A DNA stretch of 64,000 bases, from NCBI GenBank assembly GCA_049646625.1, contig JBARWE010000086.1, positions 1 through 64,000 of the forward strand, read 5' to 3'. Origin of the DNA: PRO6 sp049646625. GTDB lineage: Bacteria > Pseudomonadota > Alphaproteobacteria > Rhizobiales > Xanthobacteraceae. Shown here piece by piece: positions 35,418-44,568 of this stretch (positions within the stretch are counted from its first letter, which is position 1; each line of letters starts with the position of its first letter). Below the pieces are notes generated by a model, which saw nothing but the letters and a program-made list of their open reading frames with translations, was not told the origin of the DNA and did no database searches. Both the position numbers and the translations under genes were made by a program.

Positions 35418-36428
35418 CGTGAGTGCTCCCCTGTCCGAGCGCCGCTGGCGCTGTCGCGATGGTCCAGGCGCCGCGTGCGGCTCCTGTCCGGTTCTCCGTT
35501 TCTGCCGTCCCCTGCCGGTTACGTCTTTCGGAAGCGCCCTGTTGTTGGGGGTCTCTCCCGGCCGGCTTGATGGGGCCATCATGACCGCTCAACTTTGAAT
35601 GGCAGTTTAAGTATCACGCTGAACGAGGTGTGAACGGATCATCCCAAATGAATTGCAAATGGGCCGGAAGCCCTTGCGCCAACGGCACTTTCTAAAAACG
35701 GTGCAATTCGGTTTACCGTGTCGGATGAGGAGGCGATAACCATCCGGGCAAACCGTCGCCGGCGTCATCGGGCCGCTTCACCCGGACGGCTGCATCGCGC
35801 CGGCCGCACCATCGGGAATACCGACTGGCCGGCGACCGTCGGTCTTGATCGGCGCCGGGTAGCGCCCGTCCACGCCATGGCGAAACGGCACCCCCAAACA
35901 GGACGTGCCGGCCCCCGGCGGGGGCACGGTCTATCGGATCGATCATGGAGGAAGCCGGGCCGCGGCGGGCGGGCGCGCCCTGAAAAAAACGAGGGTGTCG
36001 GTGATCACGTCAGAGTCAAAGCCCGGCCCCGAAGGCCGACAGACCGCGGACCCGCCTCCGCACGCCTGATGGGAGCCTCTGCCCCCGTCGCCAACCGCCC
36101 TGTCCGGGAGTACACGCCCCGTCCGGCCGCTGGCTGCTTGACCTGATGTCTCGCCGACACCCTCTTCGTCCGCTCGCCACCGGCCTCACCCGACCTCGTA
36201 AGGTCGGCATGGCCTGCGGTCGTCAAGACGTTGTCGTTCGCGTGTGGGCGACAATCCCACTTGGCGCCCTTGGGTATGCGAGGATCGGCATACCGGGCAG
36301 GCTGCCCTCATCATCGAACGCACGATCCCGGCAAAGTCTCCGCACATCGCGGAGAGCGGGACCAGGGCCATCGCAAACCGCCAAGCTCAGCGGCGGCCGT
36401 GTCCTGGCGATCATGCGTCCGCCGCAAC
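35418..36428. other. Kilobase region without a recognisable gene
   Basis: About 1,000 bases between the Sel1-like gene and the histone-like gene. Several open frames exist on both strands but all give arginine/proline-rich products with no family likeness. Base composition stays high. It could hold an untranslated RNA or eroded coding sequence, and I see no terminator or inverted repeat that would decide this. Confidence 0.5.
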
Positions 36429-36596
36429 TTACTTCTTCTTGGCAGCCTTCTTCTTGGCGGCCTTCTTGGCAACCTTCTTGGTCTTCTTCGGCGCCTTCTT
36501 CACCGCCGACTTCGCCTTCTTGGCGACCTTCTTCACCGTCTTCTTGACGGCCTTCTTCGCCGTTTTGGCTTTCGCCTTCTTCGCTTTTTTGGCCAT
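36429..36596 (-). CDS. Histone H1-like Lys/Ala-rich nucleoid protein, 55 residues
   Basis: The protein starts MAKKAKKAKAKTAKKAVKKT and keeps the pattern (V/A-K-K-x) to the end AAKKK. More than half of all residues are lysine, with alanine most of the rest and no aromatic residue. It resembles the KAAK-repeat tails of eukaryotic H1 and bacterial HctA/AlgP/PhaF-like DNA-binding proteins. AGGAGG lies five bases before the ATG at 36594-36596. It probably binds DNA non-specifically. PhaF-type tails also link polyester granules to the nucleoid, but no phasin domain is present here. Confidence 0.8.
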   Translation of the reverse strand: MAKKAKKAKAKTAKKAVKKTVKKVAKKAKSAVKKAPKKTKKVAKKAAKKKAAKKK

Positions 36597-37084
36597 GTTG
36601 CCCTCCTACGTCGTGAGATGGCTCAGTCGCTGAAGTGCACTCGGGAATCGAAATGCACTTTCTTCCGCTTACACCAATAGGTTAAAAAAAACAGCGTCCT
36701 GCTTAAGGAAGTGTTGATGTCGAACGGATCGCGCAACACCCACGCGCGCAACGTGAACTTCCATTGCGATCGCGGCGACACGCTGAAAGTTCGCTCGGCA
36801 TCTGCATCGATGAAAGTCAAGATTGCAAAAAGCGCCCGATTTTCCTGATCAACATGAAAAGCATGTTGCATCGCTGCGACTTTCGCGACAGCCGGAGAGG
36901 CAACGCGGCCACCGTTCGAATCGCCGCGACTGACGATCCCGGAAATCGATTGGCAATGAAAATATTTTTGCCGCTGTGCGCATCTCGCAACGCCCGCCGG
37001 CGCCGGCAGACACGCTTTGCACGAATCACCGCAGGCGATTCGGAAGCGTCAGGCGGTCGTTGAAGGGAGGCCGAAGCGGGCAGC
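36597..37084. other. Intergenic region upstream of the histone-like gene, downstream of gatB
   Basis: Nearly 490 bases with relatively low GC for the window (for example the stretch around 36660-36700 and 36955-36975). I recognise no gene. The longest open frame (minus strand, 36623-36871) has no family likeness or ribosome site. Probably the promoter region of the histone-like gene plus spacer. Confidence 0.5.
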
Positions 37085-38566
37085 CTAAAGCCCGAGACGA
37101 CCCTTCAGCAGATCGTTGACGGCCTGCGGGTTGGCCTTGCCGCCGGACGCCTTCATCACCTGCCCGACGAACCAGCCGATCATCGTCGGCTTGGCCTTCG
37201 CCTGCGCCACCTTGTCGGGGTTGGCGGCGATCACCGCGTCCACCACCTTCTCGATGGCGCCCATGTCAGTGACCTGCTTCAGTCCGCGCGCCTCGACCAG
37301 CGCACGCGGATCGCCGCCTTCGCTCCAGACGATCTCGAACAGGTCCTTGGCGATCTTGCCGGAGATGGTGCCTTCGCCGATCAGGCCGACGATGGCGGCA
37401 AGCTGCGCCGCCGACACCGGCGAGGCCGCGATCTCCAGGCCTTCCTTGTTGAGGCGGCCGAACAACTCGTTGATCACCCAGTTGGCGGCCAGCTTGCCGT
37501 CGCGGGTGCGATCGTCGAGCGCGCCCAGCACCGCTTCGTAGAAGTCGGCGCTCTCGCGCTCGCCGACCAGCACGCTGGCGTCGTAGGGCGTCAGGCCGAA
37601 ATCGGCGATGAAGCGGGCCTTCTTCTGGTCCGGCAGTTCCGGCAACGCCGCCGCGAGCGCGTCAACATAATCCTGCGTCAGCTCCAGCGGCAGCAGGTCC
37701 GGGTCGGGGAAATAGCGGTAGTCGTGCGCCTCTTCCTTGGAGCGCATCGAGCGGGTCTCGCCCTTCACCGCATCGAACAGCCGGGTCTCCTGCTCGATCG
37801 CCCCGCCATCCTCCAGCACGCCGATCTGGCGGCGCGCCTCGTACTCGATGGCCTGACCGATGAAGCGGATCGAATTGACGTTCTTGATCTCGCAGCGGGT
37901 ACCGAACGGCTCGCCGGGGCGGCGCACCGAGACGTTGACGTCGGCGCGCAGGTTGCCCTTCTCCATGTCGCCGTCGCAGGTGCCGAGGTAGCGCAGGATG
38001 GTCCGCAGCTTGGTGACGTAAGCGCGGGCCTGCTCGGACGAGCGGATGTCCGGCCGCGAGACGATCTCCATCAGCGCCACACCGGACCGGTTGAGGTCGA
38101 CCAGCGACATGGTCGGATGCTGGTCATGCAGCGACTTGCCGGCGTCCTGCTCCAGGTGCAGCCGCTCGATGCCGACGGTGATGCTGTCGCCGTCGCGCAG
38201 GTCGACCGTCACCTCGCCCTCGCCGACGATCGGCGACTTGTACTGGCTGATCTGGTAGCCCTGCGGCAGGTCGGGGTAAAAATAGTTCTTGCGGTCGAAG
38301 GTCGAGCGCAGATTGATCTTCGCCTTCAGCCCGAGGCCGGTGCGCACGGCCTGCGCCACGCATTCCTCGTTGATCACCGGCAACATGCCGGGCATCGCCG
38401 CGTCGACCAGCGAGACATGCGAATTGGGGTCGCCGCCGAAGGCGGTCGAGGCGCCGGAAAACAGCTTTGCGTTCGACGTGACCTGGGCATGGACCTCCAG
38501 CCCGATCACCATCTCCCAATCGCCGGTCGCTCCCTTCAGGAGCTTGGATGTCTGCGTCTGTGTCAT
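37085..38566 (-). CDS. gatB: Aspartyl/glutamyl-tRNA amidotransferase subunit B
   Basis: This 493-residue subunit binds the misacylated Glu-tRNAGln/Asp-tRNAAsn and phosphorylates it before amidation by GatA. The signature regions are WEMVIGLEVHAQVTSNAKLF, FDRKNYFYPDLPQGYQISQY and AHDYRYFPDPDLLPLEL, and the C-terminal YqeY/tail domain ends with GWFVGQVMKASGGKANPQAV. Full length. It is about 2.7 kb away from gatA, with three unrelated genes between, on the same strand. Confidence 0.97.
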   Translation of the reverse strand: MTQTQTSKLLKGATGDWEMVIGLEVHAQVTSNAKLFSGASTAFGGDPNSHVSLVDAAMPGMLPVINEECVAQAVRTGLGLKAKINLRSTFDRKNYFYPDLPQGYQISQYKSPIVGEGEVTVDLRDGDSITVGIERLHLEQDAGKSLHDQHPTMSLVDLNRSGVALMEIVSRPDIRSSEQARAYVTKLRTILRYLGTCDGDMEKGNLRADVNVSVRRPGEPFGTRCEIKNVNSIRFIGQAIEYEARRQIGVLEDGGAIEQETRLFDAVKGETRSMRSKEEAHDYRYFPDPDLLPLELTQDYVDALAAALPELPDQKKARFIADFGLTPYDASVLVGERESADFYEAVLGALDDRTRDGKLAANWVINELFGRLNKEGLEIAASPVSAAQLAAIVGLIGEGTISGKIAKDLFEIVWSEGGDPRALVEARGLKQVTDMGAIEKVVDAVIAANPDKVAQAKAKPTMIGWFVGQVMKASGGKANPQAVNDLLKGRLGL

Positions 38567-38579
38567 GCCGGCTTTTTAG

Positions 38580-39299
38580 TTATTTCAGCAGCAAAGGCAA
38601 CAACAGCGGCACCAGAACGGCCGTCAACAGGCCGTTCAGGCCGAGCGCGATGCCGGCGAAGGTGCCGGCCAGCGAATTGACCTGGAAGGCCCGCGCCGTG
38701 CCGATACCGTGCGACGCCAGCCCGGCGGCGAAGCCGCGCGCGGCGTAATTCTTCAGCCCCAGCAGGTTCATCAGCGGCGTCACCGCGACCGCGCCGCAGA
38801 TGCCGGTCATGATCGTCAGCATGGCGACCAGCGCCGGATCGGCGCCGATGGTCTCGCCGATCCCCATGGCGATGGCGGCGGTCGAGGATTTCGGCGCCAG
38901 CGCCAGCGTCGCCGGCATGCCCAGCCCAAAGGCCCGCGCCAGCAGCACGGCGGAGCCGATCGCCGCCACCGAGCCGGCCACCAGCGCCGCCATCATCGGT
39001 ACGAACGCCCGCCTGACCTGCGGCAGGTGCCGGTACAGCGGCACGGCCAGCGCCACCGTCGCCGGTCCGAGCAGGAAGTGGACGAACTGCGCGCCGGCGA
39101 AATAGGCCGGGAACGCGGTGTTCGACAGCAGCAGCAGGCAGGACACCATCAGCACCGCCAGCAGCACCGGGTTGGCCAGCGGGTTGCGCCGGAACAGCGC
39201 CGAGATCGCATCGGCCGCCGCATAGGCCACCACCGTCACCGTCAGCCACAACAGCGGCGTGCCGGACAGATAGACCCACAGATCGACGAAGCGCGTCAT
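38580..39299 (-). CDS. lrgB: LrgB family membrane protein
   Basis: This 239-residue inner-membrane protein belongs to the LrgB/CidB/YohK family, with about eight hydrophobic segments and the motifs FLLGPATVALAVPLYRHL, LAPKSSTAAIAMGIGETIGA and ASHGIGTARAFQVNSLAG. The family is linked to control of murein hydrolases or, in some organisms, to export of short organic acids such as glycolate or pyruvate. Its start overlaps the LrgA gene by four bases. Confidence 0.92.
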   Translation of the reverse strand: MTRFVDLWVYLSGTPLLWLTVTVVAYAAADAISALFRRNPLANPVLLAVLMVSCLLLLSNTAFPAYFAGAQFVHFLLGPATVALAVPLYRHLPQVRRAFVPMMAALVAGSVAAIGSAVLLARAFGLGMPATLALAPKSSTAAIAMGIGETIGADPALVAMLTIMTGICGAVAVTPLMNLLGLKNYAARGFAAGLASHGIGTARAFQVNSLAGTFAGIALGLNGLLTAVLVPLLLPLLLK

Positions 39300-39670
39300 T
39301 CGGCCGCCTCCGATCCCTGCTCGCCGGACAGGCCCATCGCCTTAGCCACGGCCGCGAACACCACCGCCGTCACCGCCAGCGCGACCACCGTGGACAGCAG
39401 GATGACGACGAACAGCCGGCCGCCCTCCTGCCCCAGCAGGTCAAGCTGCTGCACCACCCCGACGCCGGCCGGCACGAACAGCATCGAGAGATGGCGAAGC
39501 AGCCCGTCAGCGGTCCCGGCGGTCGCCTCGGGCAGCGGCAGCCGCAGCAGCAATGCGGCAAACAGCAGCGCCATGCCGATCACCGGCCCCGGCAGCGGCA
39601 GGGCGAGACCATGCGCGAGCGTTTCGCCCGCGAGTTGGCAGACCAGCAGAACAACGATGGCATGCAGCAT
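39296..39670 (-). CDS. lrgA: LrgA/CidA family holin-like membrane protein
   Basis: This small protein of 124 residues has four helices: LVCQLAGETLAHGLALPLPG near the N-terminus, then GPVIGMALLFAALLL, LSMLFVPAGVGVVQQLDLLG and VILLSTVVALAVTAVVF. The family marks (LPLPGPVIGM and LFVPAGVGV) are clear. With LrgB it forms a two-component membrane channel. The pair is translationally coupled, 1.6 kb from gatA. Confidence 0.92.
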   Translation of the reverse strand: MLHAIVVLLVCQLAGETLAHGLALPLPGPVIGMALLFAALLLRLPLPEATAGTADGLLRHLSMLFVPAGVGVVQQLDLLGQEGGRLFVVILLSTVVALAVTAVVFAAVAKAMGLSGEQGSEAAE

Positions 39671-39742
39671 GGCGGACTCATGCTTTCGTGGACCGGGATA
39701 TCCTACGCCATTCGTACAGCGCCGGCCGGCGGGACACGCCGC

Positions 39743-41125
39743 CTACAGGCTGTTGAGGAAGGCGCGCAGCGAGGGGTTCTGCCGCACCGCGTCGCGGCCG
39801 GCGTCGATCACCAGATCGACCTGATGCTCCGGCAGGTGGAAACGGGTCGGCACCTTGCCAAGCTCGGCGGCGCGCGCGGGATCGAACTGGTCGAACCCGA
39901 GACGGTCGACGAAGAACCTGACATCGCGGCAGTTCCAGCCCGGCGGCGCCCCGTAGCGCTTGCGCTCATCGGCCGAAAGGCCGCAGCGCCACTTCACCAG
40001 CGCGTTCTGCCAGTCGGTCATGGTGCGTTTGAAGGCGACGTAGCTCGCCCCGACGCTGGCATCGATGGTGGTGTCGATCGCGGCCCTGACCAGATCGACC
40101 CCGGTCGGTCCTTCGGCGGTTCTGACCCAGTCGCCGGACAGCCCTTCCTTGGAATCCACCACGAGAAACAGCGAACGGCGTAGCCGCACCGCCTGCTGCG
40201 GCGTCAGCGGGCCATAGGGGACGGTCGAGGATTCGCGCGAGATGGTGAAGCCGGCGAGGCCGTAATTGTCGACCAGCCCGCCGTCCAGCAGCTTGATGTA
40301 AGGCACCTTGCCCTCGCGATAGCGCAGGATAGCGCTGGCGAAGGAGCGCAGCATCGGCGAGGCGGAGCGGTCGTCAGCCGAACGCACGATCCATTGCGGC
40401 AAGGGGTCGTTGCAGGTGTCGGGATAGGCCTTGATGACGATCGGCGCGAAGGCGACCGGCACCGCCGCCGACGCGGCCACCGCGTTGGACAGCGGAAACT
40501 TGGTCAGGTCGCTGCAGATCGCCGTAAAGGCTGTGGCGCCGAACACGAACGGCACGCGGTTATAGATGTCGGAGGCGTTGATCCAGACCCGCGGCGGGCC
40601 GACCGCGCGGAACTCGCCATAGGTCGCGCCATGAAACAGGTTGCGGTCGAGCCACTGGGTGAAGCCGTGGGAATCGTTGATGCCGCCGCCGAGCGCGCGC
40701 CCCATGGTCGCCAGCGACAGGTTGGTCTCGATGCCTTCCTCGGCGTTCTTCAGCAGAAACTTCTCGCGAAAGTCGGTGAGCGCTGCGTGCTTCTTCAGCC
40801 CGTAATAGGCCGCGGTGACGGAACCGCCCGACACGCTGGAGATGAAATCGAGCCGGTCGATCAGCTTGTCGCCAGCCCGCGGCACCGTGATCCGGTCGAA
40901 CTCCGACAACACGCCAAAGGAAAACGCCGCCGCGCGCGTGCCGCCGCCGGAAAAGGCGAGGCCGATCAGCAGATCGTCCTCGTCGGCAATCTCCTTGAAG
41001 CCGAGATGAAGCTGGTCGACCACGCTGCCATGAGCCGGCTCGTTGACCGGCTCGTTATGGACCGACGCACAGCCGGCGAGCCACGAGCATGCCACCAGCG
41101 CGCAGAGATACCCCGACCATCGCAT
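39743..41125 (-). CDS. Patatin-like phospholipase lipoprotein
   Basis: This 460-residue protein has a lipoprotein signal (LCALVACSWLAGCASVHN, lipobox LAGC). The patatin domain has the oxyanion loop LAFSGGGTRAAAFSFGVL, nucleophile region SSVSGGSVTAAYYG and catalytic aspartate in LLDGGLVDNYGL. The usual first glycine of the G-x-S-x-G elbow is serine. It is probably anchored to a membrane and hydrolyses lipid esters. Start ATG at 41123-41125 with GAGGACGG upstream. The longer frame upstream is Arg-rich and dropped. Confidence 0.88.
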   Translation of the reverse strand: MRWSGYLCALVACSWLAGCASVHNEPVNEPAHGSVVDQLHLGFKEIADEDDLLIGLAFSGGGTRAAAFSFGVLSEFDRITVPRAGDKLIDRLDFISSVSGGSVTAAYYGLKKHAALTDFREKFLLKNAEEGIETNLSLATMGRALGGGINDSHGFTQWLDRNLFHGATYGEFRAVGPPRVWINASDIYNRVPFVFGATAFTAICSDLTKFPLSNAVAASAAVPVAFAPIVIKAYPDTCNDPLPQWIVRSADDRSASPMLRSFASAILRYREGKVPYIKLLDGGLVDNYGLAGFTISRESSTVPYGPLTPQQAVRLRRSLFLVVDSKEGLSGDWVRTAEGPTGVDLVRAAIDTTIDASVGASYVAFKRTMTDWQNALVKWRCGLSADERKRYGAPPGWNCRDVRFFVDRLGFDQFDPARAAELGKVPTRFHLPEHQVDLVIDAGRDAVRQNPSLRAFLNSL

Positions 41126-41252
41126 GATGCACCGTCCTCCGCTGACGGTTATTGCCCGCAGATGTTTAAGCAACGGCTGACACGCCTGCCACCGCGCAGG
41201 TCGTCGCGGCCGCGTGGTTAATGCCGTTGTACCCGGCCGGGCGGGCCGACCG

Positions 41253-42731
41253 CTAGCCCCACCACCGCGCCGGCGCGAAATGGCCCGCGGCCTGCTCGAT
41301 GGCCGCGCCGAGCGAAAACAACGTCTCTTCCTCGAACGGCCGCCCGACCAGTTGCAGCGCCAGCGGCAGACCCTGCGTATCGAGGCCGGCCGGCACCGCA
41401 AGGCCCGGCAGCCCGGCCATGTTGACCGTCACCGTGAACACGTCGTTGAGATACATCTCGACCGGATCGGCGCCGGCCTTCTCGCCGATGCCGAACGCCG
41501 GCGATGGCGTTGCCGGCGTCAGCACCGCATCGACGCCGGCGGCGAACACGGTTTCGAAATCCTGCTTGATCAGCGTGCGCACCTTCTGGGCGCGCACATA
41601 ATAGGCGTCGTAATATCCGGCGGAGAGCACATAGGTGCCGATCATGACGCGGCGGCGCACCTCCGGGCCGAAGCCAGCGGCGCGGGTGTTTTCATACATC
41701 TCGACGATGTTGTCGCCGGGCACGCGCAGGCCGTAACGCACGCCGTCATAGCGGGCGAGGTTGGAGGAGGCCTCCGCCGGCGCGATGATGTAATAGGTCG
41801 GCAGCGCGTAGGCCGTATGCGGCAGCGAGACCTCGACCAGTTCCGCACCGGCCGCCTTCAGCCACTCCGCACCCTGCCCCCACAGCTTTTCGATCTCGGC
41901 CGACATGCCGTCGATCCGGTATTCCTTCGGGATGCCGATGCGCATGCCCTTGACCGAGCGGCCGACCGCCGCCTCGTAGTCCGGCACCGGGCGATCGACC
42001 GAAGTGGTGTCCTTCGGATCGTGCCCGGCCATCGAGCGCAACAGGATCGCCGCATCGCGAACGGTACGCGCGAACGGGCCAGCCTGATCGAGCGAGGAGG
42101 CAAACGCCACGATGCCCCAGCGCGAGCAGCGGCCATAGGTCGGCTTGATGCCGACGGTGCCGGTGAACGCCGCTGGCTGGCGGATCGAACCGCCGGTGTC
42201 GGTGCCGGTCGCGCCAAGGCACAGCCCGGCTGCAACCGCCGCCGCCGAGCCGCCCGACGAGCCGCCGGGGATCAGCTTCGCATCCGAGCCGGCGCGCCGC
42301 CACGGATTGATCACCGGGCCGAAGCACGAGGTCTCGTTCGACGACCCCATGGCGAACTCGTCGTTGTTCAGCTTGCCGAGCAGCACGGCGCCGTCGCGCC
42401 AGAGCTGCGCCGTCACTGTCGATTCGTAGCGCGGCACGAAATTGCCGAGAATCTTCGAGCAGGCGGTGGTGCGCACGCCTTCCGTCGCGAACAGGTCCTT
42501 GACGCCGATCGGGATGCCGGCCAGCGGCCCGGCCTCGCCACGGCCGATCGCCGCGTCGGCGGCACGGGCCATGGCACGCGCCTGGTCCGGCGTTTCCAGC
42601 ACATAGGCGTTGAGCTGGCGAGCAGCTTCCATCGCCGCGAGGTGAGCGTCGGTCAGCTCAACCGCGGTGAAGGTTTTCGCGGCAAGGCCGTCGCGGGCCT
42701 CCGCGAGCGTCAGGGCAGTCAGATCAGTCAT
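41253..42731 (-). CDS. gatA: Aspartyl/glutamyl-tRNA amidotransferase subunit A
   Basis: This amidase-family enzyme of 492 residues hydrolyses glutamine and passes ammonia to GatB. The Ser-cisSer-Lys triad is present: GVKDLFATEGVRTT (Lys), then LIPGGSSGGSAAAVAAGLC and TGTDTGGSIRQPAAFTG. The ATG at 42729-42731 overlaps the stop of the upstream small gene (ATGA), so translation is coupled. Full length. Confidence 0.97.
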   Translation of the reverse strand: MTDLTALTLAEARDGLAAKTFTAVELTDAHLAAMEAARQLNAYVLETPDQARAMARAADAAIGRGEAGPLAGIPIGVKDLFATEGVRTTACSKILGNFVPRYESTVTAQLWRDGAVLLGKLNNDEFAMGSSNETSCFGPVINPWRRAGSDAKLIPGGSSGGSAAAVAAGLCLGATGTDTGGSIRQPAAFTGTVGIKPTYGRCSRWGIVAFASSLDQAGPFARTVRDAAILLRSMAGHDPKDTTSVDRPVPDYEAAVGRSVKGMRIGIPKEYRIDGMSAEIEKLWGQGAEWLKAAGAELVEVSLPHTAYALPTYYIIAPAEASSNLARYDGVRYGLRVPGDNIVEMYENTRAAGFGPEVRRRVMIGTYVLSAGYYDAYYVRAQKVRTLIKQDFETVFAAGVDAVLTPATPSPAFGIGEKAGADPVEMYLNDVFTVTVNMAGLPGLAVPAGLDTQGLPLALQLVGRPFEEETLFSLGAAIEQAAGHFAPARWWG

Positions 42732-42967
42732 TCGTCAACCGGATCGCAGGAGAACGGAGAGTGAGGCGCCGGCCGCCGTGGCGGGGAAACGCCGGGAGTG
42801 TGGGTGGACAGCGTCGTATCGGCAGCGGGACGTTGCAGCGCTTCGAGCCGGTCGAGCAGGGCGTCCATCGCCTTGTCGGGATCGGCCGGCTGCCCCTGAC
42901 GCTGCATCTCGTCGAGATAGGCCATGTAGGCCCGATAGGCGGCATCGTCCTCACACAGCAGGCACAT
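42728..42967 (-). CDS. Small conserved protein between gatC and gatA
   Basis: This 79-residue protein begins MCLLCEDDAAYRAYMAYLDE and continues through a helical, acidic region (DPDKAMDALLDRLEAL) to a Pro-rich tail. The opening CxxC pair (MCLLC) could bind metal. Its location between gatC and gatA and its four-base overlap with gatA suggest it is co-expressed with the amidotransferase. It recurs in Bradyrhizobium-like genomes. No function known. Confidence 0.8.
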   Translation of the reverse strand: MCLLCEDDAAYRAYMAYLDEMQRQGQPADPDKAMDALLDRLEALQRPAADTTLSTHTPGVSPPRRPAPHSPFSCDPVDE

Positions 42968-43009
42968 GACACCATCCTCGCCGCGCCGTCCGGCTGCGCC
43001 GGCGGCCGA

Positions 43010-43297
43010 TCATTCGACGACTTTCGGCACCAGGAAGAAGTGATCCTCCGTCGCCGGCGCGTTGGCGACCACGTCATCGGCGATGCCGCCATCGTCGACC
43101 ACGTCAGCGCGCTTCTTCATCGCCATCGGCAGCACCGAGGTCATGGCTTCGACGCCCTCGATATCGACCTCGTTCAGTTGCTCGACGAAGGCCAGCATCG
43201 CGTTGATCTCGTCGGCAAGATGCGGCAACTCCTCGTCCTTCACCGCGATGCGGGCGAGGTGCGCGATATGGCGTGTGGTGGCAGCGTCAACGGACAT
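43010..43297 (-). CDS. gatC: Aspartyl/glutamyl-tRNA amidotransferase subunit C
   Basis: This small stabilising subunit of the GatCAB complex has 95 residues and begins MSVDAATTRHIAHLARIAVK, the family opening. LPHLADEINAMLAFVEQLNE and the terminal block ADDVVANAPATEDHFFLVPK complete the typical pattern. It is the first gene of the gatC-small gene-gatA unit on the minus strand. Confidence 0.96.
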   Translation of the reverse strand: MSVDAATTRHIAHLARIAVKDEELPHLADEINAMLAFVEQLNEVDIEGVEAMTSVLPMAMKKRADVVDDGGIADDVVANAPATEDHFFLVPKVVE

Positions 43298-43387
43298 ACG
43301 GACAATGGCTCCGCGAGCGGGTCGTTTCCGCTCGCCCTATAACAGGTTTGGCTTTATCGCCGCAACCACGGGGGGCGGCGGCGCGGA

Positions 43388-44464
43388 CTAGCCCTGGAGC
43401 GCCGCGAGGCGGCGCTCCGCCTCGGCGGCGAGCGCGCGCGTCAGGTCCTCGGCCGGAAGCTCGCGGCCGAGCGCCACCGCCTGCCCGGCCCAGACATTGG
43501 TGAAATCGGCGCGACCGAGCTTTTCCGCCGCCGCCTTGAGCGGCCCGAACGCCGCCGCAGCATGTGGGAATCCGGGATGCGCCGCCGTGACCGGCCCGAT
43601 CTCGGCCATGGCGCGGTTGACGACGCCGCGCGCCGCGCGTCCCGTCATCACATTGGTGATCGCGGTGGTGCCCTCGCCTGCCGTGGCGAGCCGCGCGCGG
43701 ATGATGGCGCTGACCCTGGATTCCGGGGTGCGCAGATAGGCGGTGCCGATCTGCACCCCGGCGGCGCCCAGCGCGAAGGCCGCCGCGATGCCGCGGCCAT
43801 CGGCGATGCCGCCGGCGGCGATCACCGGCACCTCGACCGCATCCGCCATCTGCGGCACCAGCGCGAAGGTGCCGGATTGGGTGGCGATGTCGTCGGTCAG
43901 GAACATGCTGCGGTGGCCGCCGGCCTCGGCGCCTTGCGCGATGATCGCTTCAGTGCCGCGCGCGGCAAGCCAGCGCCCTTCCTCCACCGTGGTGGCGGAG
44001 GCGATGATCACGCAACCCGCCGCCTTGACGCGCGTCAGCAGCGCCGGCTCCGGCAGGCCGAAGTGAAAGCTCACCACCTCCGGTTTGACCTCCTCGACCA
44101 CCGCGCACATCGCTTCATCGAACGGCGCGCGCGCGGCCGTCGGCACCGGCATGTTCGGATCGAGACCCAGTTCCTCGTAATAGGGCGCAAGCCGCTCGCG
44201 CCACGCCGCCACGCGCGCCGGCTCCGGCGCGGCCGGGGTGTGGGCGAAGAAGTTCATATTGACCGGCGCGGCGACCTGCTGACGCACGATGTTGACCTGC
44301 TCGCGCGCCTTGTCGGGCGTCAGCATGGCGCAGGGCAGCGAGCCGAGGCCGCCGGCCTTGCCGACCGCAACCGCCAGGGCGGTATCGATGGCGCCAGCCA
44401 TCGGCGCCTGCACAATCGGAAGCTCGATTTTGAACAGGTCAAGCAGTCTGCGGTCGGGCCACAT
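43388..44464 (-). CDS. Nitronate monooxygenase family flavoprotein
   Basis: This is a cytosolic FMN-dependent protein of 358 residues in the NMO/2-nitropropane dioxygenase family. Marks are PIVQAPMAGAIDTALAVAVG, FNMNFF-like APVNMNFFAHT, QGAEAGGHRSMF with the catalytic-site histidine in AGGHR, and AAGGIADGRGIAAAFALGAA, GVQIGTAYL. Class I NMOs detoxify propionate-3-nitronate. Start ATG at 44462-44464 with GGAG upstream. It is 91 bases downstream of gatC in reverse order (separate transcript probable). Confidence 0.9.
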   Translation of the reverse strand: MWPDRRLLDLFKIELPIVQAPMAGAIDTALAVAVGKAGGLGSLPCAMLTPDKAREQVNIVRQQVAAPVNMNFFAHTPAAPEPARVAAWRERLAPYYEELGLDPNMPVPTAARAPFDEAMCAVVEEVKPEVVSFHFGLPEPALLTRVKAAGCVIIASATTVEEGRWLAARGTEAIIAQGAEAGGHRSMFLTDDIATQSGTFALVPQMADAVEVPVIAAGGIADGRGIAAAFALGAAGVQIGTAYLRTPESRVSAIIRARLATAGEGTTAITNVMTGRAARGVVNRAMAEIGPVTAAHPGFPHAAAAFGPLKAAAEKLGRADFTNVWAGQAVALGRELPAEDLTRALAAEAERRLAALQG

Positions 44465-44568
44465 CGGGCGCTCCTTTATTACTTTTACCCCCGCTATCTC
44501 GCCGATCGGCCGCCCCATGACAATGCAGCGTTAGACGGACGCGGGAGCGCATGATAAGCGGGCGCACG

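Noticed and set aside
36623..36871. Open frame of 82 codons on the minus strand
   Set aside because: No family likeness, no ribosome site, odd composition; treated as chance.
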